Shown here: positions 1-14,200 of the stretch, piece after piece
How the letters are laid out: every line of letters begins with the position of its first letter
Position numbering within the stretch: the stretch's first letter is position 1
DNA from: Mytilus trossulus
Lineage: Eukaryota; Mollusca; Bivalvia; Mytilida; Mytilidae
Direction of reading: 5' to 3'
Length of the DNA stretch: 64,000 nt
NCBI RefSeq assembly: GCF_036588685.1
Contig: NC_086380.1
Location: forward strand, 30,460,474-30,524,473
Notes under the pieces: model-generated
Database searches by the model: none
Told to the model about the DNA's origin: nothing
Seen by the model: the letters and a program-made list of their open reading frames with translations, nothing else
Translations under genes and position numbers: made by a program

Positions 1-1262
1 GGAAAATAGAGGTGAGTGGAGAGTTAGTGGAGGGTAAGTGGTAATTAAAGGTAAGTGGAAGGTAAGTTAGGGGGAGGTAAGTAGAGGTAAATTGAGGGTA
101 AGTAGAGGTAAGTGGTAAAAATAGGTAGTTGGAGGGTAAGTAGATGGTAAGTAAAGGGTAAGAAGAGGTTAGTGGAGGATATAAGTGGAGAGTAAGTGGT
201 AAGTAGAGGTAGGTGGACGGTAAGTAAAGGTGAGTGGAGGGTGAGTGGTAATTAAAGGTAAGTGGAAGGTAGGGTAAGTGGAGGTAAGTAGAGGTAAATT
301 GAGGGTAAGTAGAGGTAACTGGAAATAAATAGAGGTAAATGGAGGGTTAGTATAGGGTAAGTGGAGGTAAGTAAAGGAAAATGGATAATAAGTAGAGGTG
401 AATGGAGGGCAAGTAGAGGTAAGTGGTAAAAATAGGTAGTTGGAGGGTAAGTAGAGGGTAAGAATAGGTAAGCAGTGGGAAGGTTAGGAGAAGGGTAAGT
501 AGAGGTTAGTGGAGGGTAAGTAGAGGTTAGTACAATTAAATAGAGAGTAAGTAGAGGGTAAGTGGAGGTAAGTGGAGGTAAGTAGAGGTAAATGGAGGGT
601 AAGTGGTAACAAGAGGTAAGTCGAGGTAAGTGGTATGTAGGTTGAGAGATGGGTAAGAAGAGGTTAGTGGAGGGTAGGTTAAGTGGATGGTGAGTAGAGG
701 TAAGTACAAGTAAGTAGTGAGTAAGGAGAGGGTAAGAAGGGGGTAAGTGGAAGTAAATGGAGGGTAGGTAGATATAAGTGGAGGTAAGTGAAGGGTACAT
801 CCAGGTAAGTAGAAGTCAGTATTGGGTTAATGTAGGTTAATGGAGGTAAGTTGAGGGTATGTACAAGTTAGTGCAGGGCAAGAATAGGTAAGTAGAGGGT
901 AAGTGGAGGTAAGTAGACATAAGTGGAGGGTAAGTGGAGTTGAGTGGATGGTAAGTAGAGGTAAGTAAAGGTAAGAGGAGGGTAAGTTAAGATAAGAAGA
1001 GAGTAAATAGGAGGTGGAGGGAAAGTAGAGTTAAGTGGAGGGTAGGTTAAGTGGAGGATAAGTAGGGGTAAGTAGAGGTAAGTGGAGGGTAGGTTAAGTG
1101 GAAGATAAGTAGGGGTAAGTAGAGGTAAGTGGAGGTAAGTAGAGGTAAGTATAGGGTAAGAAAAGGGTAATTGGACATAAGTGGAGGTTAAGTTGAGGGA
1201 AAGATGAGGTAAGTGGAGGATAAGAGGAAGGTATTACAGAGAAAGGTAAGTAGATGGGAAAG
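1..1262. repeat. Tandem array built on GGTAAGT
   Basis: Degenerate tandem array of about 10-11 bp units such as GGTAAGTGGAG and GGTAAGTAGAG, running from the window edge. The purine/pyrimidine asymmetry is extreme: the + strand has almost no C. The core AGGTAAGT is identical to the consensus 5' splice site, but it lies antisense to the minus-strand ANKRD27 gene. Long minus-strand open frames here (for example 252-800) are repeat artefacts. No exon is visible. Confidence 0.95.
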
Positions 1263-2085
1263 TTAAGGGTAAGTAGAGGGTATTACAGTGAAGGGTATTC
1301 CAGTGGAGGTTATTAGAGAATTACAGTAAAGGGTATTACAGTGAAGGGTTAGTACAGTGTAAGTGGAGGGTATTACAGAGAAGGGTAAATAAGGTATTTG
1401 GAAATTATTACAGTGGAAGGTATAACAGTGGAGGGTAAGTGGATGTTATTACAGTAGAGGGTATTACAGTGAACAGTAAGTGGAGGGCATTACAGTGATG
1501 GATAAGTAGAGGTATTTACACTGGAGGGTAAGTGAATGGTATTCCATTCTCAATTTTATTACAGTGAAGGGTAAGTGGAAGGTATTATAGTGATGGGTCT
1601 GTGGAGGGTATGACAGTAAAAGATAAGTGGAGGGTATTACAATGGAGGGTAAGTGGATGGTATTACAGAGAAGGGTAATTGGAGGGTATTACAGAGGAGG
1701 ATATTACAGTAGAGGGTATTACAGTAAAGTTATTACAGTGGAAGTTTTAACATGAAGGGTATTACAGAAGAGGGTATTACAGTGAAGGGTATTACAGTAG
1801 AGGGTATTACAGTGAAGGGTATTACAGTAGAGGGTAATAAAGTGAAAGGTTTTACAGTGGGAACTATTACAGTGAAGGGTATAACAGTGGGGATATTAAA
1901 GTTAAGGATATTACATTGAAGGGAGAAAATATTACAGTAGGCTTTGCCACAGTTGAGGGTTTTACAGTGGAGACCATTACATTACAGTTAAATGTATTTC
2001 AGTGAAGGATATTTCACTAGAAACCCTTATAGTGGAGTATATTACAGCAGATGGTATTTCTTGCACTATTTAAGGATATTACATT
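1263..2085. repeat. Tandem array built on GGTATTACAGTGAAG
   Basis: The preceding array changes gradually into a second family with a unit of about 15-17 bp, typified by GGGTATTACAGTGAAG. The two unit types interleave from about 1200 to 1700, so one probably evolved from the other. TTACAG resembles a 3' splice site on the + strand. No gene is visible. Confidence 0.92.
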
Positions 2086-2104
2086 GGAAATGAATATCTG
2101 TTAT

Positions 2105-2222
2105 ATTGACTTTCCGCTAGAGGTAGAGGACAGGAGAATTCTGGTGGTACACCTAGCTGTTCTATTGACTTACCGCTAAAGGTAAAGGACAGGAGAATTC
2201 TGGTGGCACACCTAGCTGTTCC
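2105..2222 (-). repeat. 59-bp tandem duplication of an exon end plus its donor
   Basis: Two adjacent copies (2105-2163 and 2164-2222) with a few mismatches. Each contains the last about 15 codons of an ANKRD27 exon (QLGVPPEFSCPLPLA) and the donor. The upstream copy in the transcript (2164-2222) has the donor GTAAGT; the downstream copy has GAAAGT, which lacks the GT. Both copies keep the coding sense. Confidence 0.9.
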
Positions 2223-5200
2223 ACTTTCACGTCTTGTAATTGTTTACATTTCTTTAATAATTTCTCATCATCTGTAGCAAATTTCTTGTGAAGCACTTTG
2301 AAAATAGTTTGGTGAACATTTCCCATTATATAACTGGGAAAAAATAGAAATCAATCATTAACATATATTAGAGACGTCTGAACATAACTTTACAAACATA
2401 TAACACATTTGAAATATTGACATTATCATCTAGTAAATGGGAATTAATGCAATTTTGATTGAATTCAAGTGCCTAATACAAATACATTCTTTTCAATCCA
2501 TTCACATCTTTTATCAATTTTAATAGATTTTGGCATATTGTATTTAACTTAAAATTGAGAATGGAAATGAGGAATGTGTCAAAGAGAGAAGAGCAGAAAA
2601 AAGGCTCAAGGCCGCCAATGGGTCTTCAACACCCAGAGGCAGGCTTCATCTGGACTATGTGTACTAGTTCAATGAAACTCTCAACACTGAAACATATAAA
2701 TTGTCTACTATTAAGGACTGGATGTCAACATCAATATGTCTTTCAGCTATTGTGTCATTGGGTTGCTGTCTATGCTATGAATGCCCACATTTTCTTTTAT
2801 TCATATATAGCATAAAACTGAGAATGGAAATGGGGAATGTATCAAAGAGACAACAACCCGACCATTGAAAAAACAACAGCAGAAGGTCACCAACAGGTCT
2901 TCAATGTAACGAGAAATTCCCGCACCAAGAGGCATCCTTCAGCTGGCCCCTAAACAACTTGGGACAGGCGCAAAAATATGTTTACCTTTCTATACAGGAA
3001 CTAAGGTCGTCTCTAAATGACATGTCTTGCCAAAGTTTGTGTTTACTACATTTGAAACATTTCTGAAATAAATAAACCATTTATTCAAACTTAAAGCTAA
3101 AGATATCTTGTTCTGATATACAAATTTGTTTGTCTTTTACATATTGCTACAAAACAGAGATAATATTAATAAAAATAACCAAAACAAATCTTCGTTTGGG
3201 AAAACGTTGTTTTTAATCTTTTTTTATTCAAAAGTGATTTATTGCAACAAATGTTTAGAAATGATGAACATCTTTATAATTATCTGTTTTGGTCACCATT
3301 TTAGAACTTCTTCATATCTTATTTCTTGTTTTTGTAACTTTTATCTCCCATAAACAATGTAACCTATGAAATCCAATCAGCAATCCTTGGGTGACTCCAC
3401 TCCTCTCCTTCTATGAGGTACGGAATCGGCCGAGTTGTGACGATTGCTATGAAATCTATTTAGCCTATTTTTTTCAAATGGTTTGAGATTCACATAAATA
3501 TGTCAGAAAATTTTCCCTCATGTAAAATTAATTTTAAGGAAATTTAGAATAAGGGACAGAAATAATGCAGAAATAAAACTTCTCAAATAGATTTAGCAAT
3601 TAAAATTGGAGATCATCAAAGCTATTAATTAAAGATGATGTCTATATTCTCATAGCATTATTGCCTACAATTGGTCTGCCAAAACTAGCTTTGATCTATA
3701 TCATTTGGTGTCTTGTGAAAAGTTTTCTCATTGTGGCAATCATTCCACATCTTCTGTATATTTATAAAAATAAAATAAAAAATAATGCAAATTTGATTCA
3801 TTCATTTATGCAAATACATGTACTAACCTCAGTAGCATTTAAAGCTATAGATTGAAGTTTTTCCAAAGCATCGTCTAAATAATCTTCTAAAACCATGTAA
3901 CTTGTATTGAATTGATTGACACTATCTTCCAAATGTCGTAGAACCTGTAAAATATATTATCGCTATTTTGTGCATTTTTCCTTTGATCTTTTTTTGTGAT
4001 AATTTTCATATCATGCTTCTCTCTTGAGATGGAAAAATTATCACTAGAAACTACGGAGGCCACGTGGCGTTGCTAACAAAATTGACATGAAATTCGAAAT
4101 TGACAAGTTCAACGTCGTCATAGGTAAAATAGCGATGAATAGATTATCATTTATAATCTCAACTCGATTGCTTTTCTCACTTTCGCTGTACCAGCTCAAG
4201 CGAGAAAATCAATCTCGTTGAGATGATCAACGATAATCTATAAGTATAGTATATATAGACAATGAATGCAATATGGTGACAATAAAAAAAGTAGGGGTGT
4301 GATAAAGGGTATGCGATAACAGGTGCGCAACAAAGTTGCGTGATATAGATTAAACAGCAGGCTATTTATCAAATATTCAAAACTACTGTATTTACTACTA
4401 AAAATATGATAAATAAGTATATCATATGTTTATTCTACATTATTTTTATCAAAAGCAGGAAAAGCTTACTTTGTTTTTCAAACTAGTTTATAATCATTCA
4501 AAGCTCATATTTTGTGGCAGCATAACCACCTTTCCACAAATAACTATTTGCATTGAGAATGTATGTGCTTTTCATTAATATGTTATACTAAAGTCGCTGT
4601 CATGTAAAATTGGCACCATGATTTTTGTCAAAATTTTCTTAAATATCGACAGTGTTTACTAGAGATTATGATTTTCAATTGGCGGAAGAAAATTTTGACA
4701 AAAATCATGGTGCCAATATTAGGTGATGGCGACTATAATTGTTTCTGTTGTTTCTTTGTAGATATTTCAACATACAGTGGTCAGTGCAGTTTTCACATGT
4801 GACCAACTCTTTCTTTATCTGTTTGCTTAATAAAATTAGCTGCACTACTGGCAAGCTGATCCCTCGATGCTATCATGTTTTTGTTTTATTCACTAGCCTT
4901 ACCTTTAAGGTTCATTTTTCAAATAGTTGGTTACTTACTTTAAAATTTATAGTAACTTTAAGAAAAACTTACTATTTTATATTCACCAAAAGATTGTAAG
5001 AATTCTTTACACCTGAAATATGGAACACATACAATTGCTTCAATATATATAAAAAGATGTGGTATATAAGTGCAAATGAGACAACTCTCTATCCAAGTTG
5101 AAATTTGTAAAAGTGAATCATTATAAGTGAAAGTACAGCCTTCAATACAGTGCTTGGCTCACATAAATCAGCAAGCTTCAAGACTTTATGATTATAAGAA

Positions 5201-8200
5201 ATGGAACAGAATATTTGATTAAAAATTATTAAAATATAAGATGTGGAAAGAAATCTTATCTTTATTTATAAACTTTTATAAACTTAAGTATGTTTTCCAG
5301 CTGTCATTAGTCTTATGTATATAAAGTGTAAATGGTGAAGAATATCAAAAATTTGCTAAGTGAAATACATTTTACAGAACTTTAACCATTTTTCTTAATT
5401 TTCATCCTTGGTTGACCTACTGTATCTTTTTAGTGAAAACAATGTGATGTCAGATGAATTGTTTGTGTTAATAAAACTATAGGCTCTCAAGAGCCTGTGT
5501 CGCTCACCTGTTACTGTATTTACTGATGTCGGTCATCTTGGTTGGTAGGTGGGGTCATTATACACTTTTTTTAAATAGATACCCTAGTAATGATTGTGGC
5601 CAAGTTTGGTTAAATTTTGCCCATAGTTTCAGAAAAGAAGATTTTTGTACAAGTTACAAAAATGACGAAAAGTTGTTCAATATTGACTATAATTTATAGT
5701 ATAAAGGGCAATAACTCCTAAAGGGGTCCTCTAACAATTTTGATCATGTTGACTTATTTGTAGATCTTACTTTGCTGAACAGTATTGCTGTTTACAGTTT
5801 ATCTCTATCTATAATAGTATTCAAGATAATAACCAAAAACTGCAAAAATTCCTTAAAATTAACAATTTTAGGGCAGCAACCCAACAACGAGTTGTCGGAT
5901 TCATCTGAAAATTAGTGAGGGGAAAGATCTTATTCTGATGGACATTTAAATCTTGACAGATTTGCCCTTAATGTCTTAGTTTCAAAGATATAATTCAAAA
6001 ACTGTATTTTACCGCTATGTTCTAATTTTAGCCATGTCGGCCATTTTGTTTGGTAGGCAGGGTCATCGGACACATTTTTTATACAATATGAAGAAGAAGA
6101 TTTTTGTACAAGTTACAAAAAATGACGAAAGTTGTTAAAAATTGACTATAAAGGGCAATAACTCCTTAAGGGGTTGACTGACAATTTTGGTCATGAAACT
6201 TATTTGTAGGTCTTACTTTGCTGAACATTATTGCTGTTTACAGTTTATCTCTATCTATAATAGTATTCAAGATAATAGCCAAAAACTGCAAAATTTCCTT
6301 AAAATAACCAATTCAGGGGCAGCAACCCAACAACAAGTTGTCCCATTCGTCTGAAAATTTCAGGGCAGATAGATCTTGACCTGATCAACAATTTTACTCC
6401 AGTCAGATTTGCTCTAAATGTTTTGGTTTCAAAGATATAAGCCAAAATATACATTTTACCCCTGTGTTCTATTTTTAGCCATGGCGGCCATCTTGATTGG
6501 ATGGCCAGGTCACCGGACACATTTTTAAAACTAGATACCCCAAGGATGATTGTGGCCAAGTTTGGTTAAATTTGGCCCAGTAGTTTCAGAGGAGAAGATT
6601 TTTGTAAAAGTTTACGGACGACGGACGACGGACGCAGGACGACGGACGACGGACGCCAGGTCAGGTGAGCTAAAAAGCACACTCACTCTGCAAAAGTTAT
6701 CTTCTGTGGGGATATTTCAATACTATTTCGTTTCTGGTTATTGGAAGTCTAGAAAAAATACAAAGATTTCATTACAAAATATTTCGTTTGCTACACTCAC
6801 ATGACTCATATATACTTTTTTTTAAAAAGAGATACTTGGAGACATCTAACTGCAACAAATATATGGCATTATTCATTAAAGGAAATTTCAAAACATAAAT
6901 TCAATGACTGCTTTCATGCATGCTATTGTCATATTTTCAGTATGTGTTTTTCTTTTTTTTTGTGTTTTAACACCACTTTTAAGCACAGCATTTAGGCTAT
7001 TTAGTGGCGATCAGTTTTTATTGGTGGAGGAAGCTGGAGTGCCCGGAGAAAACCACTGACCTTTGTTTGGAAAACTGACAATCTTAGTCAATTAAGATTG
7101 TTAATAGATTTTCTCCGTATTAGTAAGGTCAATTGGAATTTAACAGCTATTAAAGATTTAACAAAACCCTACATTTTTCTGAGTTCAAAACTAAAATGTG
7201 TCTGAAAACGGGTCTGTATATAATTTTAATAATGGGGAATGTGTCCAAGGGACATAGTTGATGTCCTGGCTTGCATACTTGCATATAGCATTATGAAGGG
7301 GCATAAATCTTTGGTCTGTGACTTGTGGTACATGTAATAAGCATTGTGCATAAGTTTCATGACATTTGGTTGAGGCTAACTAAAGTAAGAGAACTGAATT
7401 CAAAATAGCCTATGAAAATTTTTCTTTAAGAAGTTTTAATGGATGAGTATATATTTAACGTCCAGTGGCAAATAAAAAGGATATTTAGGATGAGATCATG
7501 TCAGTGCGATACAAATATCTAGACCAATACCCTGAGCTGTATTTTTACTTGCTAGTTGAGTTCACAAGGTAACAGTACACAGGAACACATGTCACCCTAC
7601 CTGGACACATTATGCTGACTTGGAGCCAAGCACTGTCCAGTCTTTGATCTTACGCATAATCTTTAATGAGCACTTAGAACAAAAGCAGCAAATACTAATT
7701 TTACAGTCTTTGGCTTGACCTGGCTAGAGTAAGAGGAGAAAGGCTACCACAAGACCATCAAAGCATTCATATCACATCTCCTAATTTCTACATAAATAAT
7801 TTTAAAATAAAAACAATAAAACTTATTTTTACAGTAAATATATTGATTTTTGTAAGTGTTGTCTTTTCATGTTTCAAATAATTAACAATTTTTAAATTCA
7901 TAACTCATCAATACTACATACCCTATACATTGAATCAAATGGCTTCTCTATAACTAGAATTCTGAATGGTTTGTAATCCTGAAAAATATTTAACAAAAAG
8001 TTATATTGTGGGTAAAAATCATAATTTTCTATTATTAAGTTATACAGGTGCAAAACTGAAGATGACTTTCTGCCAAAATTTGAACTCTGTCTGCATTTTT
8101 TTGGTTTTCAGCATTGTGTATGAGGGGGGATAGGAGGGGTCCTGATCCCAAAATCCTGGGCTTATAAACATGAAATCCAGAGGTCCCGAATTTAAATAAT

Positions 8201-11200
8201 TTAAATCCCGACATCCCGAATTTCGAATAATAGAATTCCCGGATCCCCACAGGGTCAATCCCGAAATCCCAAGCTTAAAAAGACCTGATCCCGGAGACCC
8301 GATAAAAGTCCTATCCCCCCTCGTGTATGAGTTTCATAAAATTTGGGTGAGGCAAACTTAACTTAGAGTGATGAAGGCCAAAAAAAATTGTAATTTTCCA
8401 AATAACAAAGGGACATAACTCTAAAATGGTTAGTAAATCTATTCCCAAATTCGAACTGTCTTAAAGGTTTAGTTCTTAGCATTGATCATGTTGTTTATAA
8501 GTTTCATAAAATTTGCATGAGGTAAATGTGATATGTGTAGAAACGAAAAAATGGGATGGATGCATTAAATGACCACAACTATAAAGACTAACAGTTAAGG
8601 GTAACACTCCTGTAGCCTTAGAATCTTACTTGAAAAATACAGATTGCAAAAAAGTAGCAGTAATGATTAATTTCCAGATGGAAGTGCAAGATGATCTTTG
8701 GTGATTATCAATAAGAAGTATGAAACCTGTGAGCTTCATAACATAAAAAATAAAAAGTAAAATCACAAAAATACTGAACTTAGAGGAAAATCAATTTTGA
8801 AAGTCAATAATCACATGGTAAATCAAATAACAAAACTCATTAAAAACAAATAGACAAGAACTGTCATATTCCTGACTTGCTACAGGCATTTTCAAATGAC
8901 GAATATGGTGGATTAAACCTGGTTCTATAGCACTAACCCTCTCACTTTAATGACAGTCTCATCAAATTCTGTTATATTTACAATGATGCGATAAATAAAA
9001 TAATTTCAACTAAATAACAGTGTGTGAAATGTTATACACTTACCTGACTGTATCCTTGTTCTTCATTGATTATTTTGATATGATGTTTTCCTTCGTAACC
9101 TGTAACATACAGAGCATGGTTTTACAATGTAATAAAATACAATGATTTTTAACTCAGATTAATCTTCTCCTGGCATATTGATTTACAAGATACTGATTGA
9201 TTGATTAATCCTTAATGTACAATTTGCATAAATATTGAAGACCATAACGTGTTAAATGAACCTTGTGACTTATGTAACTGGAATATACACTCAAACTGAT
9301 TTTTTAACGAGCTTGCTCACAATGTGACAATTATCATTAAAATAGTCTTATATCCATGATACCTATGACTTAAGGATGTTCGCTGCTCAGTTTCAATATA
9401 AATAACTTTTCATAAAAGTAGTATGTATTGATAGGGAATAAGTTGAGGAATAAAAAAAACATAAAAAATATAGGGGTCAATGTGATTGTTTTTGAGATAT
9501 TAGCCATTGGCATTTTGGCGGGAAAATGAAGACTTTTACAAGTGACTTATAATTATACATGTAAAAAATTAACAAAAAGAAAAATGGGGGTTCATGGGAA
9601 AATTTGTTTAAGGCATTCAAATGGATAAAACCAGAGGATTCCGAATATCTGACAAAAATTACAAAACATGACAAGCAGACATCCTTAAAATATGTTACCT
9701 TCACCAGTCACAAATTCTCTTCTTTTTTCATCTAGATGAACTGATATTTTGTCACTGGACAACAAAAAATATTCTCTAAAAGATATAAAAATAATTAATT
9801 ATTTTCTTGAAAGGATTAAATGCAATATCAAAGGATTTGCATATATTACAAAGTTTAAATTCATTAACAAGTTACAAGACAGAAAAATTTATGATTAAGA
9901 GAAGTTAAAATTTGGGTGCATCTTGTGAAGAACCACCATTTTGACAGTACAAATTTATTAATATTTGCATAAACTTCTCCCTTTCAGAGCAAAAATATAA
10001 TGTACTAAAACAAGGATGACTTGCCAAATTTTCAGTCTTCTGTATAAGGGCTTGTTACAAAATTGTGTCTTTTATAAACAATACAAATCAATATATCAGG
10101 TCAATTAATATTGCTTATTAGAATTGTGAAATATACTGTAAAAAACTTATGAGACTATTTCAAATGAATATTGTGCATTGATAGAAATATTGTGTGCATA
10201 AACACTCACCCTTTGAAGTATGGGGATGGCTTTAATATATGACTTGCTGAAAGCAAACAGAAAACAAAAATAATAATCTGTGACCACTCACCAACTGGTA
10301 TTAACACTTTTTAAAAGATATTTACTAATCATGAAATTGTCAAAATTGATTCATTATTTATGAACTTCTTTAACTGTGTCCTGTTTGATTATTCTGACTT
10401 ATTCTTTATTTCTTTGATATAGTAGCATAACAGTAGATCTGGCCTCACGGTCATAAAACTTTCGAGCATGATTTTTGTACTCAGACTTGAAGATCAACCA
10501 ATCAAATTGCTGGATTTCATGTTACGAGCATGGTTTTTGTGCTCCGAGCACTGAGAAAAGTTTTATGCCTTCAAGGCCTGCACTGTAGTTCAAACTCAAT
10601 AGGCTTGAAATGAAACTTTATGTGATGTTCTTAAGCCACAAAATAAACTACCGGTATTGAAAATATGGGAAAGATTAAAACCAAAATCCCGTTGCTCAGC
10701 GGTTGTCATTTGTTATGGTTGTTCATAAGTGTTTTTCCTTTATTATATAGATTAAGGTGGTACCTAACACTACAGGGAGATAACTCTGTAAAATCAGCAG
10801 AACGTTTTAATGACGTTATGTAGTTAAGGGATTATTAAGCTCCTCAATGATCAAAATAAGTTTTTGTCAAACTGCTATATAACCAGTATAATTTTTCTGA
10901 TTTAACGGTTGATTCAATTATTTGAAATTTTTATATTTTAGTCAAAGGGTCAAAGTAAATACTTTGTCAAAATTTATGGAAAATTAAAAGAGCCATATTG
11001 ATTTTAGTTCAGATGTTGGGTACCACCTTAAATTGTTGGTTTTCTTTTTTGAATAAATATTGTTTCACACCGGTTATTTTGGGGCCCTTTATAGCTGGCT
11101 GTTCAGTGTGAGCCAAGGCTCTACAACAAAGGTTGTACTCGACCTATAATTGTTTACTACATTTGACTAGAATGGAGAGATCTCACATTGGCACTCATAC

Positions 11201-14200
11201 ATGTACCACATTTTCTTATTCATATTTAAATAGACTACGTAGTAATACATACAGTTTGTTTGGGATTTAAAAGTGTGTAACCAAATATGTCCATAAAATG
11301 TGTTTTTGAGTTTCTTGCTGCATTGAAGACCCATAAGTGGCCTTCAGTCGGTTGTCTGCTTTTTTGGTCAGGTTGTTGTCTCTTTGACATATTCCCCATT
11401 TCCATTCTCAAATTCCATGGCAAATATGAAAATTCAGGTTAGGCAGGGAGACAGGAAATACAACTATACTGTTTTTGGTCTTACTTCTAATTTGGTTTCA
11501 ATCTTAAATGCATAAACTTACCTATAAATTTGACAGAAAATGTCGACTCCATGAGTGATGTTGTCTGTGGAACACATAGTATGTAACCATTATCTTGGAC
11601 TTCTTTGTACAGGTTTTTATGTGTAGTCTGAAATTTAAATGAAAAATTTAGTGATTAACATGATTCATACTGAAAATGTCTTTAAAATATTTCACCCCCA
11701 AAGTGGAAAGGGATTAATATAAGTTGAAAGTCAGGAGCCTGTAATTCAGTGGTTGTCGTTTGTTAATTATGTGTTACATATTTGTTTTTCGTTCATTTTT
11801 TTTACATAAATAAGGCCGTTAGTTTTCTCGTTTGAATTGTTTTCATTGTCTTATTGGGGCCCTTTATAGCTGACAATGCAGTATGGGCTTTGCCCATTGT
11901 TGAAGGCCGTACAGTGACCTGTAGTTGTTAATGTTTGTGTCATTTTGGTCTTTTGTGGATAGTTGTCTCATTAGCAATCATACCACATCTTCTTTAAATT
12001 TTTATATTGTTTTGCAATCCACCATAAATAAATATGTTTAAACTAATAGGAAACACTGTATTACTTCATTCAGTTTAATTGGCTATGAGTGAATACCAAA
12101 ACAATGATGGAGTTGAGTAGGTTCCTGTACTCTGATGATCAATTCTATTGTTCTTATCCCTAATGGTTCTTTCAAATTTAATAATGAACCACTTTTTAAA
12201 ATAATTCAGTTTATTTCAGAGCTGCTCTATATCTACAGTGTCCTTGCCAGAATTTTCACAGTGATAGCACCATCATGACCATGGAAATTAACATAGCACT
12301 AGTTGTTCAACAATATAGCACCATGTGCCTTGTACCAGTCAGGAGACTTACTTAAATGAGTGATTTTTTAATCTGACACTGATTCAAGTAACATTGATCC
12401 CACAAATGATGGAAGTACTGAAGTAAGCTAAGAGTTGTCTTTCTTTAATAATCACCTAATTAAGTAGTACAAATAAATCACTGGACAAAGTGATTTAATA
12501 TAATTGTTGCTTTAAATATACAATACTTATGATCCAGGGACTAATTATGTCATGTATGTTGCTAAAAATAACAGAACCAACATTTGCGTTGATATGATGA
12601 CCGGTCATGTCAAGTGATGACCTTGAAATGAATCTGGGACAATGAGTGCATGACATGAAAAATCACTTGTTTCAACAAGTATCAAACCTCATATTTTGAG
12701 TATTCTTATTTTAATTAACCCAACTAATTTCAACATCCACAAACAGTGAAATGTTTATCCAGAACAGTAAAAATTTATTTAAAAAATCAGATGTAACATG
12801 AAGCTTAATTTTTACAGTTTTTTTTTAATAAAATTATGAAAATATGCTTTAAAGTATCAATGCATTGCAAAAAACAAATATTTCATAAAAAAAAAAATTA
12901 AAGTCAGATATTTTTATGAACATGTACAAATGTATCCTGTTCATATTGGATACACATTTTTTTAAATCTGATGCAGGCTTTTCGTAGTCAAAGCATTTCA
13001 ACTGAGGTACTACACAGGCATCAAAAGGAGTATCAAGGGTTATATAATTCAATACCAGACACTATCTCTTTTACATACTGTATTGCCATAGAGAGATAAT
13101 CATGATAATAGTCCTGAAGAAAATCAGTAAAACACAAAAATCAATGTACTAATGAACTCAAAATCATTCTTTTTTTTTAAGTTTAGTTGACTGATGCTGC
13201 TCTGGTTCTACAATTTACATTTGTATCTGATGATCACTAAAAATTGTAATATAGACTTCTTATTCTTTTACCTGCCTCATATTATGTAATCATATATGGC
13301 AGTTAGGATTATTATGTCATTATTATTTCCCTTGTTTAAAACTATAAATTTCATATTTCTTTATTTACGAATTTACATGCAGTTTATTCAGTATATATTT
13401 GTTAAATAACATAGCTTTTGCAATATGAATTCATTGGTTTAAGATATATTTATTTATATTGTAAAGTTTAATATTTGCATCGTTGCAAAATCTTTGGTAA
13501 TTAACCTTCTGTGAGAAATTTATATATTTTATATAACTGGTTTGAGATTATTATTTTGAATGCTCTGAGGACTGACATTCAGTCCAACCTAGGAAAGCCA
13601 AGCTTTCCAACCATCAATTAGGTTAGTGCATTTGCTACATGCCTCCTTAGTACGGGTAATTTGAAGTTATGGAAAGCTCCATTTGTACATACTTTTGGCA
13701 TATATATCACAATAAAAGTTGTACTTTGTTGATTAAATTATATATTCTTTTCAGTTTTTTGGTTAACATTTACTTAGATATATTATACATGTAGCGCATC
13801 ACATTTGGCATCAGTCGTTTCCATTACATCAGTTTACAAACTAGAATTAGCTGTGGTCCGCATCCCCGAATCGCAAGCAGAATTGTTTCTGCTACACATA
13901 GTTTGCAACTTCTCTAATCATGCTAATCAGAGAGCAAAAATAATGAGGTAATAAAATATGCAATGTGATTATATGAAAAGGAATTATAGTTATCCCGTAC
14001 CATTGTAAACTCGTACCAACGTCAACTCGTACCACTTTACAAAAACTCGTACCAATGCAAACTCGTACCACTGCTAACTCGTACCAACTTATTTAAATGG
14101 TGTTTAATGATGTATGTAATTTACTTTCACTCAATACCTCTCAAGTCTGTAAAATGTATATAATTTGAAAGTACAATGACCAATTTGCAGCTAATGTTCC

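Noticed and set aside
252..800. 182-residue minus-strand frame
   Set aside because: Low-complexity LTSTYP-type repeats produced entirely by the GGTAAGT array; no start context or splice signals.
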